From Aliiglaciecola sp. LCG003 (lineage in GTDB: Bacteria > Pseudomonadota > Gammaproteobacteria > Enterobacterales > Alteromonadaceae): DNA of 64,000 nucleotides. Made by a program: the position numbers and the translations under genes. The first letter of the stretch is position 1; each line of letters opens with the position of its first letter. Shown piece by piece: positions 56,790 to 64,000 of this stretch. The notes under the pieces are model-generated. The model was not told the DNA's origin, did not search any database, and was given only the letters and a program-made list of their open reading frames with translations. Where the stretch lies: assembly GCF_030316135.1 (NCBI RefSeq), contig NZ_CP128185.1, forward strand, positions 2,418,001-2,482,000, in the 5' to 3' direction.

Positions 56790-57782
56790 ATGCGTAAACT
56801 ATCCAAGGCGATATTAATGGCAGGGCTGAGCTTAGCTTTGCTTCCAGTCATAGCGGTATCACAACAAGCAAAAATTGACGAGTTTGCACAGATGATGGCG
56901 CAAAAGCATCAGTTCGATGCGCAGTCAATCAAGCAAACACTGGCCAAAGCCAACAAAAATCAAACCATTCTTGACGCCATTGCTAAGCCTTGGGAGGCTA
57001 AACCCTGGTATCAATATCATCCCATATTTTTGACTCAAAAACGGCTGAATAAAGGCGTGGAATTTTGGCAACAACATCGGCATGCGCTGGAAAGAGCGCA
57101 ACAGAAATCCGGGGTTCCAGCTGAAATTATTGTTGCTATTATTGGAGTTGAGACCTTTTACGGCAACTATAAAGGCAAATATTCGGTATTAGATGCCCTT
57201 TATACTCTTGGATTTCACTACCCACCACGCGCTAGCTTTTTTAGCAGTGAATTAGAACAATTTTTTCTACTGGCCCGGGAAGAAGGGTTCGATATGTCCC
57301 AACTACAAGGCTCTTACGCTGGTGCTATGGGATGGGGGCAATTCATTTCATCTAGTTATCGCCATTATGCAGTAGATTTTGATGGCGACGGCGTTCGGGA
57401 TTTATTTAACAATCCTGAAGATGCCATTGGCAGTGTCGCGAACTACTTCAAATTACATCATTGGCAAGCCAATCAGCCTATAGCATACAAAGCTAGCATC
57501 GAAGATAAAAACCCGGCTATCTCTGGCTTGGTCAGCAAAGATCTCAAATATAAACATCAATGGCAGCAACTTATCGACGCCGGCGTGGCAATAGATGCTT
57601 CGACTACTATCGAGCCTCAGCAAAGTGTCAAGCTACTGGAGTTTGAATTAGATAATGGCGCTGAATATTGGGTCGGATTGCCCAATTTTTATGTCATTAC
57701 GCGCTACAATCACAGCCCCTTGTATGCCATGGCGGTGTACCAGTTTAGTCAACAATTAAAACAGGCTATGGCTGAAAAATGA
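56790..57782 (+). CDS. mltB: Lytic murein transglycosylase B
   Basis: Cleaves peptidoglycan between MurNAc and GlcNAc with formation of 1,6-anhydroMurNAc. The 330 residues carry the catalytic Glu121 in GVETFYGNY, and GYAMGWGQF-type sequence (GAMGWGQFISSSY) plus a calcium-loop motif DFDGDGVRD. The signal peptide (1-24) lacks a lipobox cysteine, so this is a soluble periplasmic form, unlike the E. coli MltB lipoprotein. Its stop overlaps the rlpA start by 4 bases. Confidence 0.94.
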   Translation: MRKLSKAILMAGLSLALLPVIAVSQQAKIDEFAQMMAQKHQFDAQSIKQTLAKANKNQTILDAIAKPWEAKPWYQYHPIFLTQKRLNKGVEFWQQHRHALERAQQKSGVPAEIIVAIIGVETFYGNYKGKYSVLDALYTLGFHYPPRASFFSSELEQFFLLAREEGFDMSQLQGSYAGAMGWGQFISSSYRHYAVDFDGDGVRDLFNNPEDAIGSVANYFKLHHWQANQPIAYKASIEDKNPAISGLVSKDLKYKHQWQQLIDAGVAIDASTTIEPQQSVKLLEFELDNGAEYWVGLPNFYVITRYNHSPLYAMAVYQFSQQLKQAMAEK

Positions 57783-58594
57783 GAATACTATGCATTACTC
57801 TATGCTGTATTTTACTGGTTTCCTGTGCCAGCAGCGGCCGTTATTCGCAGCATTCCGACTCTAAACCCAAGCGCATTAGCGCTGACATTGACTTTAAAGA
57901 TGTTGTCCCACGTTATGAACCCTATTTACGCGCTTCAATGCGCCCATATCGAGTACTAGGTAAACATTACATCCCGCTCAAAACTGGTAAAGGTTATGCC
58001 AAGTCTGGTATTGCCTCATGGTATGGGCAAAAATTTCATGGCCATTTAACCGCTAATGGTGAAACTTACGATATGTTTGCCATGAGCGCAGCCCACAAAA
58101 CCTTGCCCCTGCCCTCATTCGTATTGGTGACCAACCTTGATAACGACAAACAAGCCATTGTAAGAGTTAATGATCGCGGACCCTTTCACGAAAATCGTAT
58201 TATTGATTTATCCTACGCAGCGGCAATGAAATTAAATGTCTTGGACACTGGCACCGCCCGCGTCAAAGTTGAGGTGATGCATGTTGATGAAGCGGGAGAG
58301 TTAACCGTTGGCTTAATTCAACCAGCGCCTCCTGCTTCTCTGCTTGAGTCCCCTTCTACCCAGCAAAAACGTTGGTTCGTGCAAGTTGCCGCCCTGCAAG
58401 ATCAGTCTCAAATTGAAAAAATGGCGCTAGGGCTGAAAAATGCGTATCAAGTCGCAATCAACACCCCCAATGAAAATGGCTTGTTCAGATTACATTTGGG
58501 CCCATTAGATGACGAGTTCCATGCGAATCAATTACTCGAAAAGCTTAAACTTGATGGCTTCAACAACGCATTTCGTGTGTTTACTGCCCCTTAA
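57779..58594 (+). CDS. rlpA: Septal-ring lytic transglycosylase RlpA
   Basis: Outer-membrane lipoprotein with a double-psi beta-barrel that acts on denuded glycans at the division site in relatives. The 271 residues begin with a lipobox LVSC (Cys16). The barrel has GIASWYGQKFHGHLTANGE, then AMSAAHKTLPLPS and the catalytic-loop VRVNDRGPF, and a C-terminal SPOR domain (about 195-270, WFVQVAALQDQ) binds septal glycan. It overlaps mltB by 4 bases. Confidence 0.95.
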   Translation: MRILCITLCCILLVSCASSGRYSQHSDSKPKRISADIDFKDVVPRYEPYLRASMRPYRVLGKHYIPLKTGKGYAKSGIASWYGQKFHGHLTANGETYDMFAMSAAHKTLPLPSFVLVTNLDNDKQAIVRVNDRGPFHENRIIDLSYAAAMKLNVLDTGTARVKVEVMHVDEAGELTVGLIQPAPPASLLESPSTQQKRWFVQVAALQDQSQIEKMALGLKNAYQVAINTPNENGLFRLHLGPLDDEFHANQLLEKLKLDGFNNAFRVFTAP

Positions 58595-58739
58595 CTTTTC
58601 TGCAATAGAGTAAAACTTATCGCAAATACGATAGTCTGATAGTCACGCACGATAATTACACAGCATCGCGTGTCCGAAAATGGTATATTACGCGGCGTTA
58701 ATTTAATTCATTTTTAAACCAAATATTTACGGTAGGTCA

Positions 58740-59912
58740 ATGGGCAAAATCAAATCACGTTTTCTAAATATCTTTACTTGTGCAGCACTAACAGTTTTCA
58801 CCGTCAGTGTAAGTGCTGCTGTGGTAATTCCTCCTCCTCCATCGGTGGCAGCCAAAGGCTATATCCTGCTCGACCATAACACCGGCCACGTGATAGCCGA
58901 GATGAATGCCGATATTCAAATGGCGCCCGCAAGCTTAACCAAAATGATGACAAGCTATGTTATTGGCAATGAAATTAAGCTCGGAAATATTAAAGAAAGT
59001 GACGTGGTAACTATATCCGAAACTGCTTGGGCGAAGAACTTCCCAGATTCGTCAAAAATGTTTATCGAAGTGGGTAAGCAAGTCTCTGTAGGCGACCTAA
59101 ACCGCGGCATCATAGTTCAATCTGGTAATGACGCTTGCGTAGCCATAGCAGAACACATTGCTGGCAGCGAAGATGCCTTTGTTAGTATGATGAATGCTCA
59201 TGCCGAAAAGATTGGTATGAGCTCTACACACTTTGTGAATAGTCACGGTTTGCACGATGCAGATCATTATACGACGCCTCGTGACATGGCGACTCTAGGC
59301 AATGCCTTGATTACAGACGTACCAGATGAGTACGCTTTGTATAAAGAAAAAGAATTCACCTATAACGACATCAAACAATACAACCGTAATAGTTTATTGT
59401 GGGACAAAAGCCTAAATGTTGACGGTATCAAAACCGGGCATACTTCTGATGCCGGTTATAGCTTAGTGACATCCGCTACCCAAGGCGATATGCGTTTGGT
59501 TGCTGTGGTGATGGGCGCTGACAGCGAACGGGCACGTAAAAATGAGAATAAAAAGCTTTTAAAATACGGTTTTCGCTTTTTTGAAACTGTAACACCTTAC
59601 AAAGCCGGTCATTCTTTTGTCTCTCATCGTATTTTTATGGGTGATAAAGAGCAGGTAGACTTGGGAATTAACCAAGACACCCCCATTACTATTCCCCGTG
59701 GACAGGTGAAGAATCTGAAGGCCAATTTTGAACTCGATAAAAAATTGGAAGCCCCTATTGCCAAAGGCGAAGTGGTCGGAAAGTTATATTTGCAACTTGA
59801 AGGTGAAGATATTGCAGAATATCCACTGGTAACCTTGCAAGAAGTTCAAGAAGGCGGCCTGATTGATCAAGCCTGGGATTATATTAAGCTACAATTAGGT
59901 TTTGATAGCTAA
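58740..59912 (+). CDS. dacA: D-Ala-D-Ala carboxypeptidase (PBP5/6 type)
   Basis: Removes the terminal D-Ala from peptidoglycan stem peptides. The 390 residues have a signal peptide (cleaved near residue 26), SxxK with Ser65-Lys68 (ASLTK), SGN at 128-130 and KTG at 231-233. A C-terminal beta-rich domain and a final amphipathic helix (QAWDYIKLQLGF) anchor it to the inner membrane. It has its own 145-base upstream gap and is followed by the ybeD-lipB-lipA group, the E. coli order. Confidence 0.97.
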   Translation: MGKIKSRFLNIFTCAALTVFTVSVSAAVVIPPPPSVAAKGYILLDHNTGHVIAEMNADIQMAPASLTKMMTSYVIGNEIKLGNIKESDVVTISETAWAKNFPDSSKMFIEVGKQVSVGDLNRGIIVQSGNDACVAIAEHIAGSEDAFVSMMNAHAEKIGMSSTHFVNSHGLHDADHYTTPRDMATLGNALITDVPDEYALYKEKEFTYNDIKQYNRNSLLWDKSLNVDGIKTGHTSDAGYSLVTSATQGDMRLVAVVMGADSERARKNENKKLLKYGFRFFETVTPYKAGHSFVSHRIFMGDKEQVDLGINQDTPITIPRGQVKNLKANFELDKKLEAPIAKGEVVGKLYLQLEGEDIAEYPLVTLQEVQEGGLIDQAWDYIKLQLGFDS

Positions 59913-59940
59913 TTAACAATTATTCTTGGTAGAGAGCGAG

Positions 59941-60204
59941 ATGGAAACAAATTTTGACCAATTGTTGGATTTTCCAACATTCCAAACCTTTAAGGTAATG
60001 GGCGTCGCCCATGAGCGCCTGCCTGATGACGTGGTTGCTTGCTTACAGGAGCATGCTCCAGGTGATTACAACCCAACCATAAAACCCAGTTCAAAAGGGA
60101 CATATCACTCCATCTCGATCAGCGTCAAGGTGGTGAGTAAAGAACATATGGAAACCATATATACCGAGTTGTCCTCGTTAGAGTTGGTCCGCGTTGTACT
60201 CTAA
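59941..60204 (+). CDS. ybeD: DUF493 family protein YbeD
   Basis: Small conserved protein of 87 residues (DUF493) with an ACT-like fold and no fixed function. I start at the ATG at 59941, which has GAGAGCGAG upstream, rather than at 59926. [13 protein letters not shown] and [19 protein letters not shown] are family signatures. It always sits between dacA and lipB in related bacteria, as here, hinting at a link to lipoate or the cell wall, but this is unproven. Confidence 0.94.
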   Translation: METNFDQLLDFPTFQTFKVMGVAHERLPDDVVACLQEHAPGDYNPTIKPSSKGTYHSISISVKVVSKEHMETIYTELSSLELVRVVL

Positions 60205-60226
60205 ATCCACTTGCAGGTAGAAGACA

Positions 60227-60880
60227 TTGTCGCAAGGTAATTCACTTATAGTTCGGCAGTTAGGGGTACAAGCATACGAGCCAGTTTGGCAAGAGATGCA
60301 ACGCTTTACGGACGAGAGAGACGAGTCAGTAGTAGATGAAATATGGCTGGTTGAACATCAGCCTGTTTTCACCCAAGGTCAAGCAGGCAAGGCCGAGCAT
60401 ATTTTAGCCGCCGGTGATATTCCAGTAGTACAGGTCGACCGTGGTGGACAAGTAACCTATCACGGCCCCGGTCAACAGACCTTATATGTGTTGTTGAATA
60501 TTAAACGTCGTAAAATCGGCGTGCGCCAATTGGTAACCGCGTTGGAATCTTGTGTGGTTAACACCTTAGGGCGCTATGACATTAACGCCTATCCCAAGGC
60601 CGATGCACCTGGTGTTTACGTAGACGATAAAAAAGTCTGTTCGGTTGGCCTGCGGATCCGCAAAGGCTGCTCATTCCATGGACTGGCGTTAAACGTGAAT
60701 ATGGATTTATCGCCTTTTCAACGGATTAATCCTTGTGGCTATGCGGGGCTCGAAATGATAAATTGCGCCAGTATTGGCGGTCCATCTAATGTTACCGTAG
60801 CAGGCAAACAATTAGTCGAAGACTTATGCACCTTGCTAAGTATCGACAATAGAGAATATAAAGAAGGTTTTGATGAGTAA
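60227..60880 (+). CDS. lipB: Octanoyl-ACP:protein transferase LipB
   Basis: Transfers octanoate from acyl carrier protein to lipoyl domains, the first step of lipoate synthesis. The 217 residues include [25 protein letters not shown] with Lys136, and catalytic Cys170 in [10 protein letters not shown]. The start is TTG at 60227 with AGGTAG upstream. lipA starts 8 bases before its stop. Confidence 0.96.
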   Translation: MSQGNSLIVRQLGVQAYEPVWQEMQRFTDERDESVVDEIWLVEHQPVFTQGQAGKAEHILAAGDIPVVQVDRGGQVTYHGPGQQTLYVLLNIKRRKIGVRQLVTALESCVVNTLGRYDINAYPKADAPGVYVDDKKVCSVGLRIRKGCSFHGLALNVNMDLSPFQRINPCGYAGLEMINCASIGGPSNVTVAGKQLVEDLCTLLSIDNREYKEGFDE

Positions 60881-61835
60881 CGCACGTCCGCAAGCTGGAG
60901 TTAAACTTCGTGATGATGAGAAAGTAAAACATATACCTATCACCATTATCCCCACTGAAAAAGAACAGATGTTGCGCAAGCCAGAGTGGATCAAAATCAA
61001 ACTGCCGCGCACTACAGACAAGATTGAACACATCAAAAAAACCTTACGCAAAAATAATCTTTTTTCGGTGTGTGAAGAAGCCAGTTGCCCAAATTTAGCA
61101 GAATGCTTTAATCACGGTACCGCTACCTTTATGATTTTGGGTGATATCTGTACACGTCGTTGCCCATTTTGTGATGTCGCTCATGGTAAGCCTTTACCGC
61201 CAAGTGCAGAAGAGCCGGTTAAATTGGCAAAAACTATAGCAGAGATGAACCTCAAGTATGTGGTGATTACCTCTGTTGACCGTGATGATTTAAGAGACGG
61301 CGGAGCGCAGCACTTTGTGGATTGTATTAATGCTATTCGCGAGCACAGCCCAACCACAAAAATAGAAGTGTTAGTACCAGATTTTCGTGGTCGTATGGAC
61401 AAAGCCCTAGAAATCTTCAAGCAAGGCGTACCTGATGTGTTCAATCACAATTTGGAAACCATTCCGCGCTTGTATCGCGAATGTCGCCCTGGTGCTAATT
61501 ATCAATGGTCTCTAGACTTATTGCGTAAATTTAAACAACAACACCCTGAAATCCCCACTAAGTCTGGCTTGATGATGGGCATGGGTGAAGACAAGCACGA
61601 AATATCCAAAGTGTTGGATGATTTACGAGCACACAATGTGGATATGCTCACCCTTGGGCAATACCTACAACCGAGTAAACATCACTTCCCGTTGAAGCGT
61701 TATGTCCACCCTACCGAGTTTGATGAGCTGGGTGATTATGCACATAGCATAGGGTTTACCCACGCAGCCTGTGGCCCCATGGTACGCTCCAGTTACCATG
61801 CCGATAAACAAGCCGCTGGTGAAGAAGTCAAATAA
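60873..61835 (+). CDS. lipA: Lipoyl synthase
   Basis: Radical-SAM enzyme that inserts two sulfurs into the octanoyl chain. Starting at the ATG at 60873 (320 residues), the auxiliary 4Fe-4S cluster ligands are Cys67, Cys72 and Cys78, the radical-SAM CxxxCxxC is Cys93-Cys97-Cys100 (CTRRCPFC), and the C-terminal serine ligand motif RSSYHAD is present. It overlaps lipB by 8 bases and ends at a strong terminator. Confidence 0.98.
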   Translation: MSNARPQAGVKLRDDEKVKHIPITIIPTEKEQMLRKPEWIKIKLPRTTDKIEHIKKTLRKNNLFSVCEEASCPNLAECFNHGTATFMILGDICTRRCPFCDVAHGKPLPPSAEEPVKLAKTIAEMNLKYVVITSVDRDDLRDGGAQHFVDCINAIREHSPTTKIEVLVPDFRGRMDKALEIFKQGVPDVFNHNLETIPRLYRECRPGANYQWSLDLLRKFKQQHPEIPTKSGLMMGMGEDKHEISKVLDDLRAHNVDMLTLGQYLQPSKHHFPLKRYVHPTEFDELGDYAHSIGFTHAACGPMVRSSYHADKQAAGEEVK

Positions 61836-61839
61836 TCTA

Positions 61840-61868
61840 AAGCTCGCATTTTCTGCGAGCTTTTTTTT
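61840..61868 (+). terminator. lipA rho-independent terminator
   Basis: Stem AAGCTCGCA/TGCGAGCTT with a 5-base loop, followed by six more T (61863-61868) after the stem's own TT. It lies just after lipA. Confidence 0.94.
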
Positions 61869-61880
61869 GGAGTCACAAAA

Positions 61881-62732
61881 ATGAAATCACCCTTTATTGG
61901 ATTACTGTGCTGTTTGCTGTTTAGCAATATTGCCCTTGCCCAAGCTGAATCGGGCTGGCGCTCACCAGACATAAGGGATCTGGTCTATATGCAAACCAGT
62001 GAAGGTTTAGTGATAATTGAATTAGCGCCTTTTATGGCGCCGAAGCATGTTCAACGCTTTAAAGATTTAGTCGCCAGCGGTTACTATGACAACTTGGACT
62101 TTTATCGGGTGATCGATGGATTTGTAGCTCAAGCTGGTGATATGTCAGAGCAAAAAGCGACTAAGTTTAAGCGACCTCTTAAAGCCGAGTTTAGCCGCCC
62201 TACTCCTGCAGATTCTGATTTTAAACTGGTTCAAGATGGTGATTTTATGGCACCGCAAACGGGTTATTTGCATGGCTTTTCCGCCGGTCGCGATCCGCAA
62301 GCTAAACAAGAATGGTTGCTCCATTGTCCCGGCACAGTTGCCATGGCTAGAAGCAATGAAAAAGACAGCGCAACCTCCGATTTTTATATTGTTATCGGTC
62401 AAGCCACACGACATCTAGATCGCAATATGAGCTCGTTTGGAAAAGTCATATATGGTATGCCTGCTATTCAATCCCTTAACCGTGCTTCGGTCAACCAAGC
62501 TAGCGGCGTGATTGATACACCCGCCCAGCGCAGTCTGATTAATTGGGTTAAGTTGGCCGAAAATATCGCTATTGAAGACAGAATATATGTGCAGGTACAA
62601 GAGCAGAATTCTGCTGATGTTCAGCAGCGGTTAGATAGTGCTAAGAAATTAGACAATCCCTTCTTTCATTACAAAGGTAATGGTAATTTAGATATGTGTT
62701 ATTACCAACTAAAAACTCGTATCAAGGTATAG
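61881..62732 (+). CDS. Periplasmic cyclophilin-type peptidyl-prolyl isomerase
   Basis: Exported cyclophilin of 283 residues. A signal peptide (cleaved near ALA-QA, residue 20) leads into a cyclophilin domain of about 170 residues: MAPKHVQRFKDLVASGYYD, LDFYRVIDGFVAQAGD, PGTVAMARSNEKDSATSDFY and SSFGKVIYGM. The insertion KATKFKRPLKAEFSRP marks a subfamily found in gammaproteobacteria and relatives. The last ~60 residues are unique. It probably assists folding of envelope proteins. No link to its neighbours is evident. It has its own hairpin terminator. Confidence 0.92.
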   Translation: MKSPFIGLLCCLLFSNIALAQAESGWRSPDIRDLVYMQTSEGLVIIELAPFMAPKHVQRFKDLVASGYYDNLDFYRVIDGFVAQAGDMSEQKATKFKRPLKAEFSRPTPADSDFKLVQDGDFMAPQTGYLHGFSAGRDPQAKQEWLLHCPGTVAMARSNEKDSATSDFYIVIGQATRHLDRNMSSFGKVIYGMPAIQSLNRASVNQASGVIDTPAQRSLINWVKLAENIAIEDRIYVQVQEQNSADVQQRLDSAKKLDNPFFHYKGNGNLDMCYYQLKTRIKV

Positions 62733-62737
62733 AACAG

Positions 62738-62763
62738 ACAGCGCATACACAAGTGTGCGCTGT
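62738..62763 (+). terminator. Hairpin terminator after the cyclophilin gene
   Basis: 11-bp stem (ACAGCGCATAC with GTGTGCGCTGT, one T-G pair) and a 4-base loop, followed by GTATTTC. The T run is weak. Confidence 0.65.
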
Positions 62764-62989
62764 GTATTTCATCCAGCATTTAGCGTTAGAAAGCCCATCT
62801 GATTTCTCTAACTCCCTCCTTTGTTAATTAACTTTTCATTTCTAACCAGTTTTTTCGATTATGTGGTTCTATTTATCTAATTATCTTTCTGTTAGGCAAG
62901 TCATTAATATACTCCCAAGTCGCAAGGATTCATTCTCAAGCGATGAATGAACAAACAAATTTTATTAACTAAACGTTGGAGAACTCAAC

Positions 62990-63553
62990 ATGGCACTAAT
63001 TAATACCGTAATTAAACCTTTCAAGGCAAACGCATTTAGAAACGGTGAATTCATCGAAGTAAGCAGTGACGACGTAAAAGGCAAATGGGCTATTTTCTTC
63101 TTCTACCCAGCTGATTTTACTTTTGTTTGTCCAACAGAGTTAGGTGATTTGGCCGACAAATATGAAGAGCTACAATCTCGCGGCGTAGAAGTGTATTCAG
63201 TGTCAACTGACACTCACTTTACTCACAAAGCATGGCATGACACGTCCGACACAATCGGCAAAATCAACTACACCATGATTGGTGACCCAACAGGTGAAAT
63301 CACTCGTAACTTCGATTGTATGCGTGAAACCATGGGCCTTGCAGACCGTGCAACATTTGTAGTTGACCCAGAAGGTGTTATCCAAGCAATGGAAATCACC
63401 TCTGAAGGTATCGGTCGTGATGCTGACGATTTAGTCCGTAAAGTGAAAGCGGCTCAGTACGTTGCATCTCACCCTGGTGAAGTTTGCCCAGCAAAATGGA
63501 AAGAAGGCGAAGCAACATTAGCCCCTTCTTTAGATTTAGTAGGCAAAATCTAA
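62990..63553 (+). CDS. ahpC: Alkyl hydroperoxide reductase peroxiredoxin AhpC
   Basis: Typical two-cysteine peroxiredoxin that reduces H2O2, organic peroxides and peroxynitrite. The 187 residues have the peroxidatic Cys47 in DFTFVCPTE and the resolving Cys166 in [10 protein letters not shown], with [12 protein letters not shown] and a C-terminal extension like that of E. coli AhpC. A strong GGAG ribosome site precedes the ATG. It is followed by ahpF, its dedicated flavin reductase, across a hairpin. An OxyR-controlled promoter is expected; I see no convincing OxyR site in the 257-base upstream gap, only loose ATTAT/CTAT repeats. Confidence 0.98.
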   Translation: MALINTVIKPFKANAFRNGEFIEVSSDDVKGKWAIFFFYPADFTFVCPTELGDLADKYEELQSRGVEVYSVSTDTHFTHKAWHDTSDTIGKINYTMIGDPTGEITRNFDCMRETMGLADRATFVVDPEGVIQAMEITSEGIGRDADDLVRKVKAAQYVASHPGEVCPAKWKEGEATLAPSLDLVGKI

Positions 63554-63577
63554 GCTAAGCGTTCACCATTTTAGGTC

Positions 63578-63601
63578 AGGCGCAGATTCTTTTCTGCGCC
63601 T
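63578..63601 (+). terminator. ahpC-ahpF intercistronic hairpin
   Basis: 9-bp stem AGGCGCAGA/TCTGCGCCT, 6-base loop, followed by ATTTCTGA. Its poor T run suggests partial termination, leaving less ahpF than ahpC message. Confidence 0.75.
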
Positions 63602-63633
63602 ATTTCTGACACATTTCAAGAGGCAGATTAACC

Positions 63634-64000
63634 ATGTTAAGCAAAGAAATATTAAACGCATTGAAAGGTTATGCCGAGTCAATGCAAAAGAGCGTCACGT
63701 TTGTGCTGCAAAACGGCGAACACAGCAAGCGTGAAGAATTAAAGACGTTTTTATCCGACATTGCTAGTGTTAGCGACAAACTTAAAGTGGAAGAACGTGA
63801 CACCAACGGCCAATTACGCAGTGCAATCAGCTTTTTAATTGAGGCAGACGGCGTAGATACTGGCATTCGCTTTTCAGGGATCCCAGGTGGTCATGAATTC
63901 AATTCCTTAGTTTTAGCCATGTTGCATGCATCAGGTACTCAGCTAAAACTAGACGATAGTATTAAGGGCATCGTAAAAGGTGTCAAAGATAAACTACACT
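63634..64000 (+). CDS. ahpF: Alkyl hydroperoxide reductase subunit AhpF (5' part)
   Basis: Start of the flavoprotein disulfide reductase that recycles AhpC using NADH. Only the first ~122 residues are present before the window ends: MLSKEILNALKGYAESMQ aligns with the N-terminal thioredoxin-fold domain of E. coli AhpF, as do FSGIPGGHEFNSLVLAML and the surrounding helices. The catalytic CxxC and FAD parts lie outside. The ATG has AGAGGCAG upstream. Confidence 0.93.
   Translation, partial: MLSKEILNALKGYAESMQKSVTFVLQNGEHSKREELKTFLSDIASVSDKLKVEERDTNGQLRSAISFLIEADGVDTGIRFSGIPGGHEFNSLVLAMLHASGTQLKLDDSIKGIVKGVKDKLH

Noticed and set aside
62840-62930. Possible OxyR site before ahpC
   Set aside because: Spacing of AT/CTAT fragments is suggestive, but too many positions miss the ATAG...CTAT consensus.

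Overview
This is chromosomal DNA of a gammaproteobacterium, most likely a marine member of the Alteromonadales (Alteromonas/Glaciecola/Paraglaciecola type). The evidence is gene content and order: leuS-lptE-holA-rsfS-rlmH-mrdA-rodA-mltB-rlpA-dacA-ybeD-lipB-lipA, ftsH-folP-glmM-tpiA-secG-tRNA-Leu(GAG), an ahpC-ahpF pair, and an isolated astB beside topA. The genus is an inference from style and cannot be proved from the window.

Layout. 1-5.1 kb: rhlE, then yaiI, a DUF2058 gene and topA on the minus strand. 5.4-10.5 kb: astB, a large Ig-repeat lipoprotein and a dicarboxylate/amino-acid:cation symporter. 10.5-19.7 kb, minus strand: lolE-like and lolD, a DUF21-CBS protein, an S9 peptidase, an M14 peptidase, DUF1244 and pnp. 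19.7-34.6 kb is an accessory block: an outer-membrane barrel, ggt, a phosphonate-type binding lipoprotein with a histidine kinase, SOS-controlled umuDC, a flavoprotein, a truncated hybrid kinase, an IS21-family element with a nonsense-mutated istA, and a decayed serine recombinase. This block lies exactly where related genomes carry rimP-nusA-infB-rbfA-truB-rpsO, between tRNA-Leu and pnp. 34.6-40.2 kb: the secG/tpiA/glmM/folP/ftsH cluster, minus strand. 41-45.3 kb: yhbY, a frameshifted gene, then a compact four-gene operon. 45.4-48.3 kb: slyD and a Lon-like protease. 48.5-61.8 kb: leucyl-tRNA synthetase, LPS assembly, DNA polymerase delta, ribosome maturation, the elongasome (PBP2/RodA with MltB, RlpA and PBP5) and lipoate synthesis. 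61.9-64 kb: a periplasmic cyclophilin, ahpC and the start of ahpF.

The most interesting item is the operon at 41.9-45.3 kb. It encodes a GNAT acetyltransferase, a tetrapyrrole-methylase-fold enzyme closely matching the borosin peptide-backbone N-methyltransferases (OphMA/SonM type), a 92-residue protein whose first half resembles the borosin-binding domain and whose second half is a very acidic tail, and a membrane TPR-GGDEF diguanylate cyclase. The genes overlap or nearly abut, so I propose a split-borosin RiPP system with an unusual acidic core and a coupled c-di-GMP enzyme.

A second theme is rearrangement. The IS21 element lacks a target duplication, has a different broken gene on each side, and sits where the nusA operon is missing. 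rlmE and nadD are also absent from their usual places (ftsH/yhbY and holA/rsfS).
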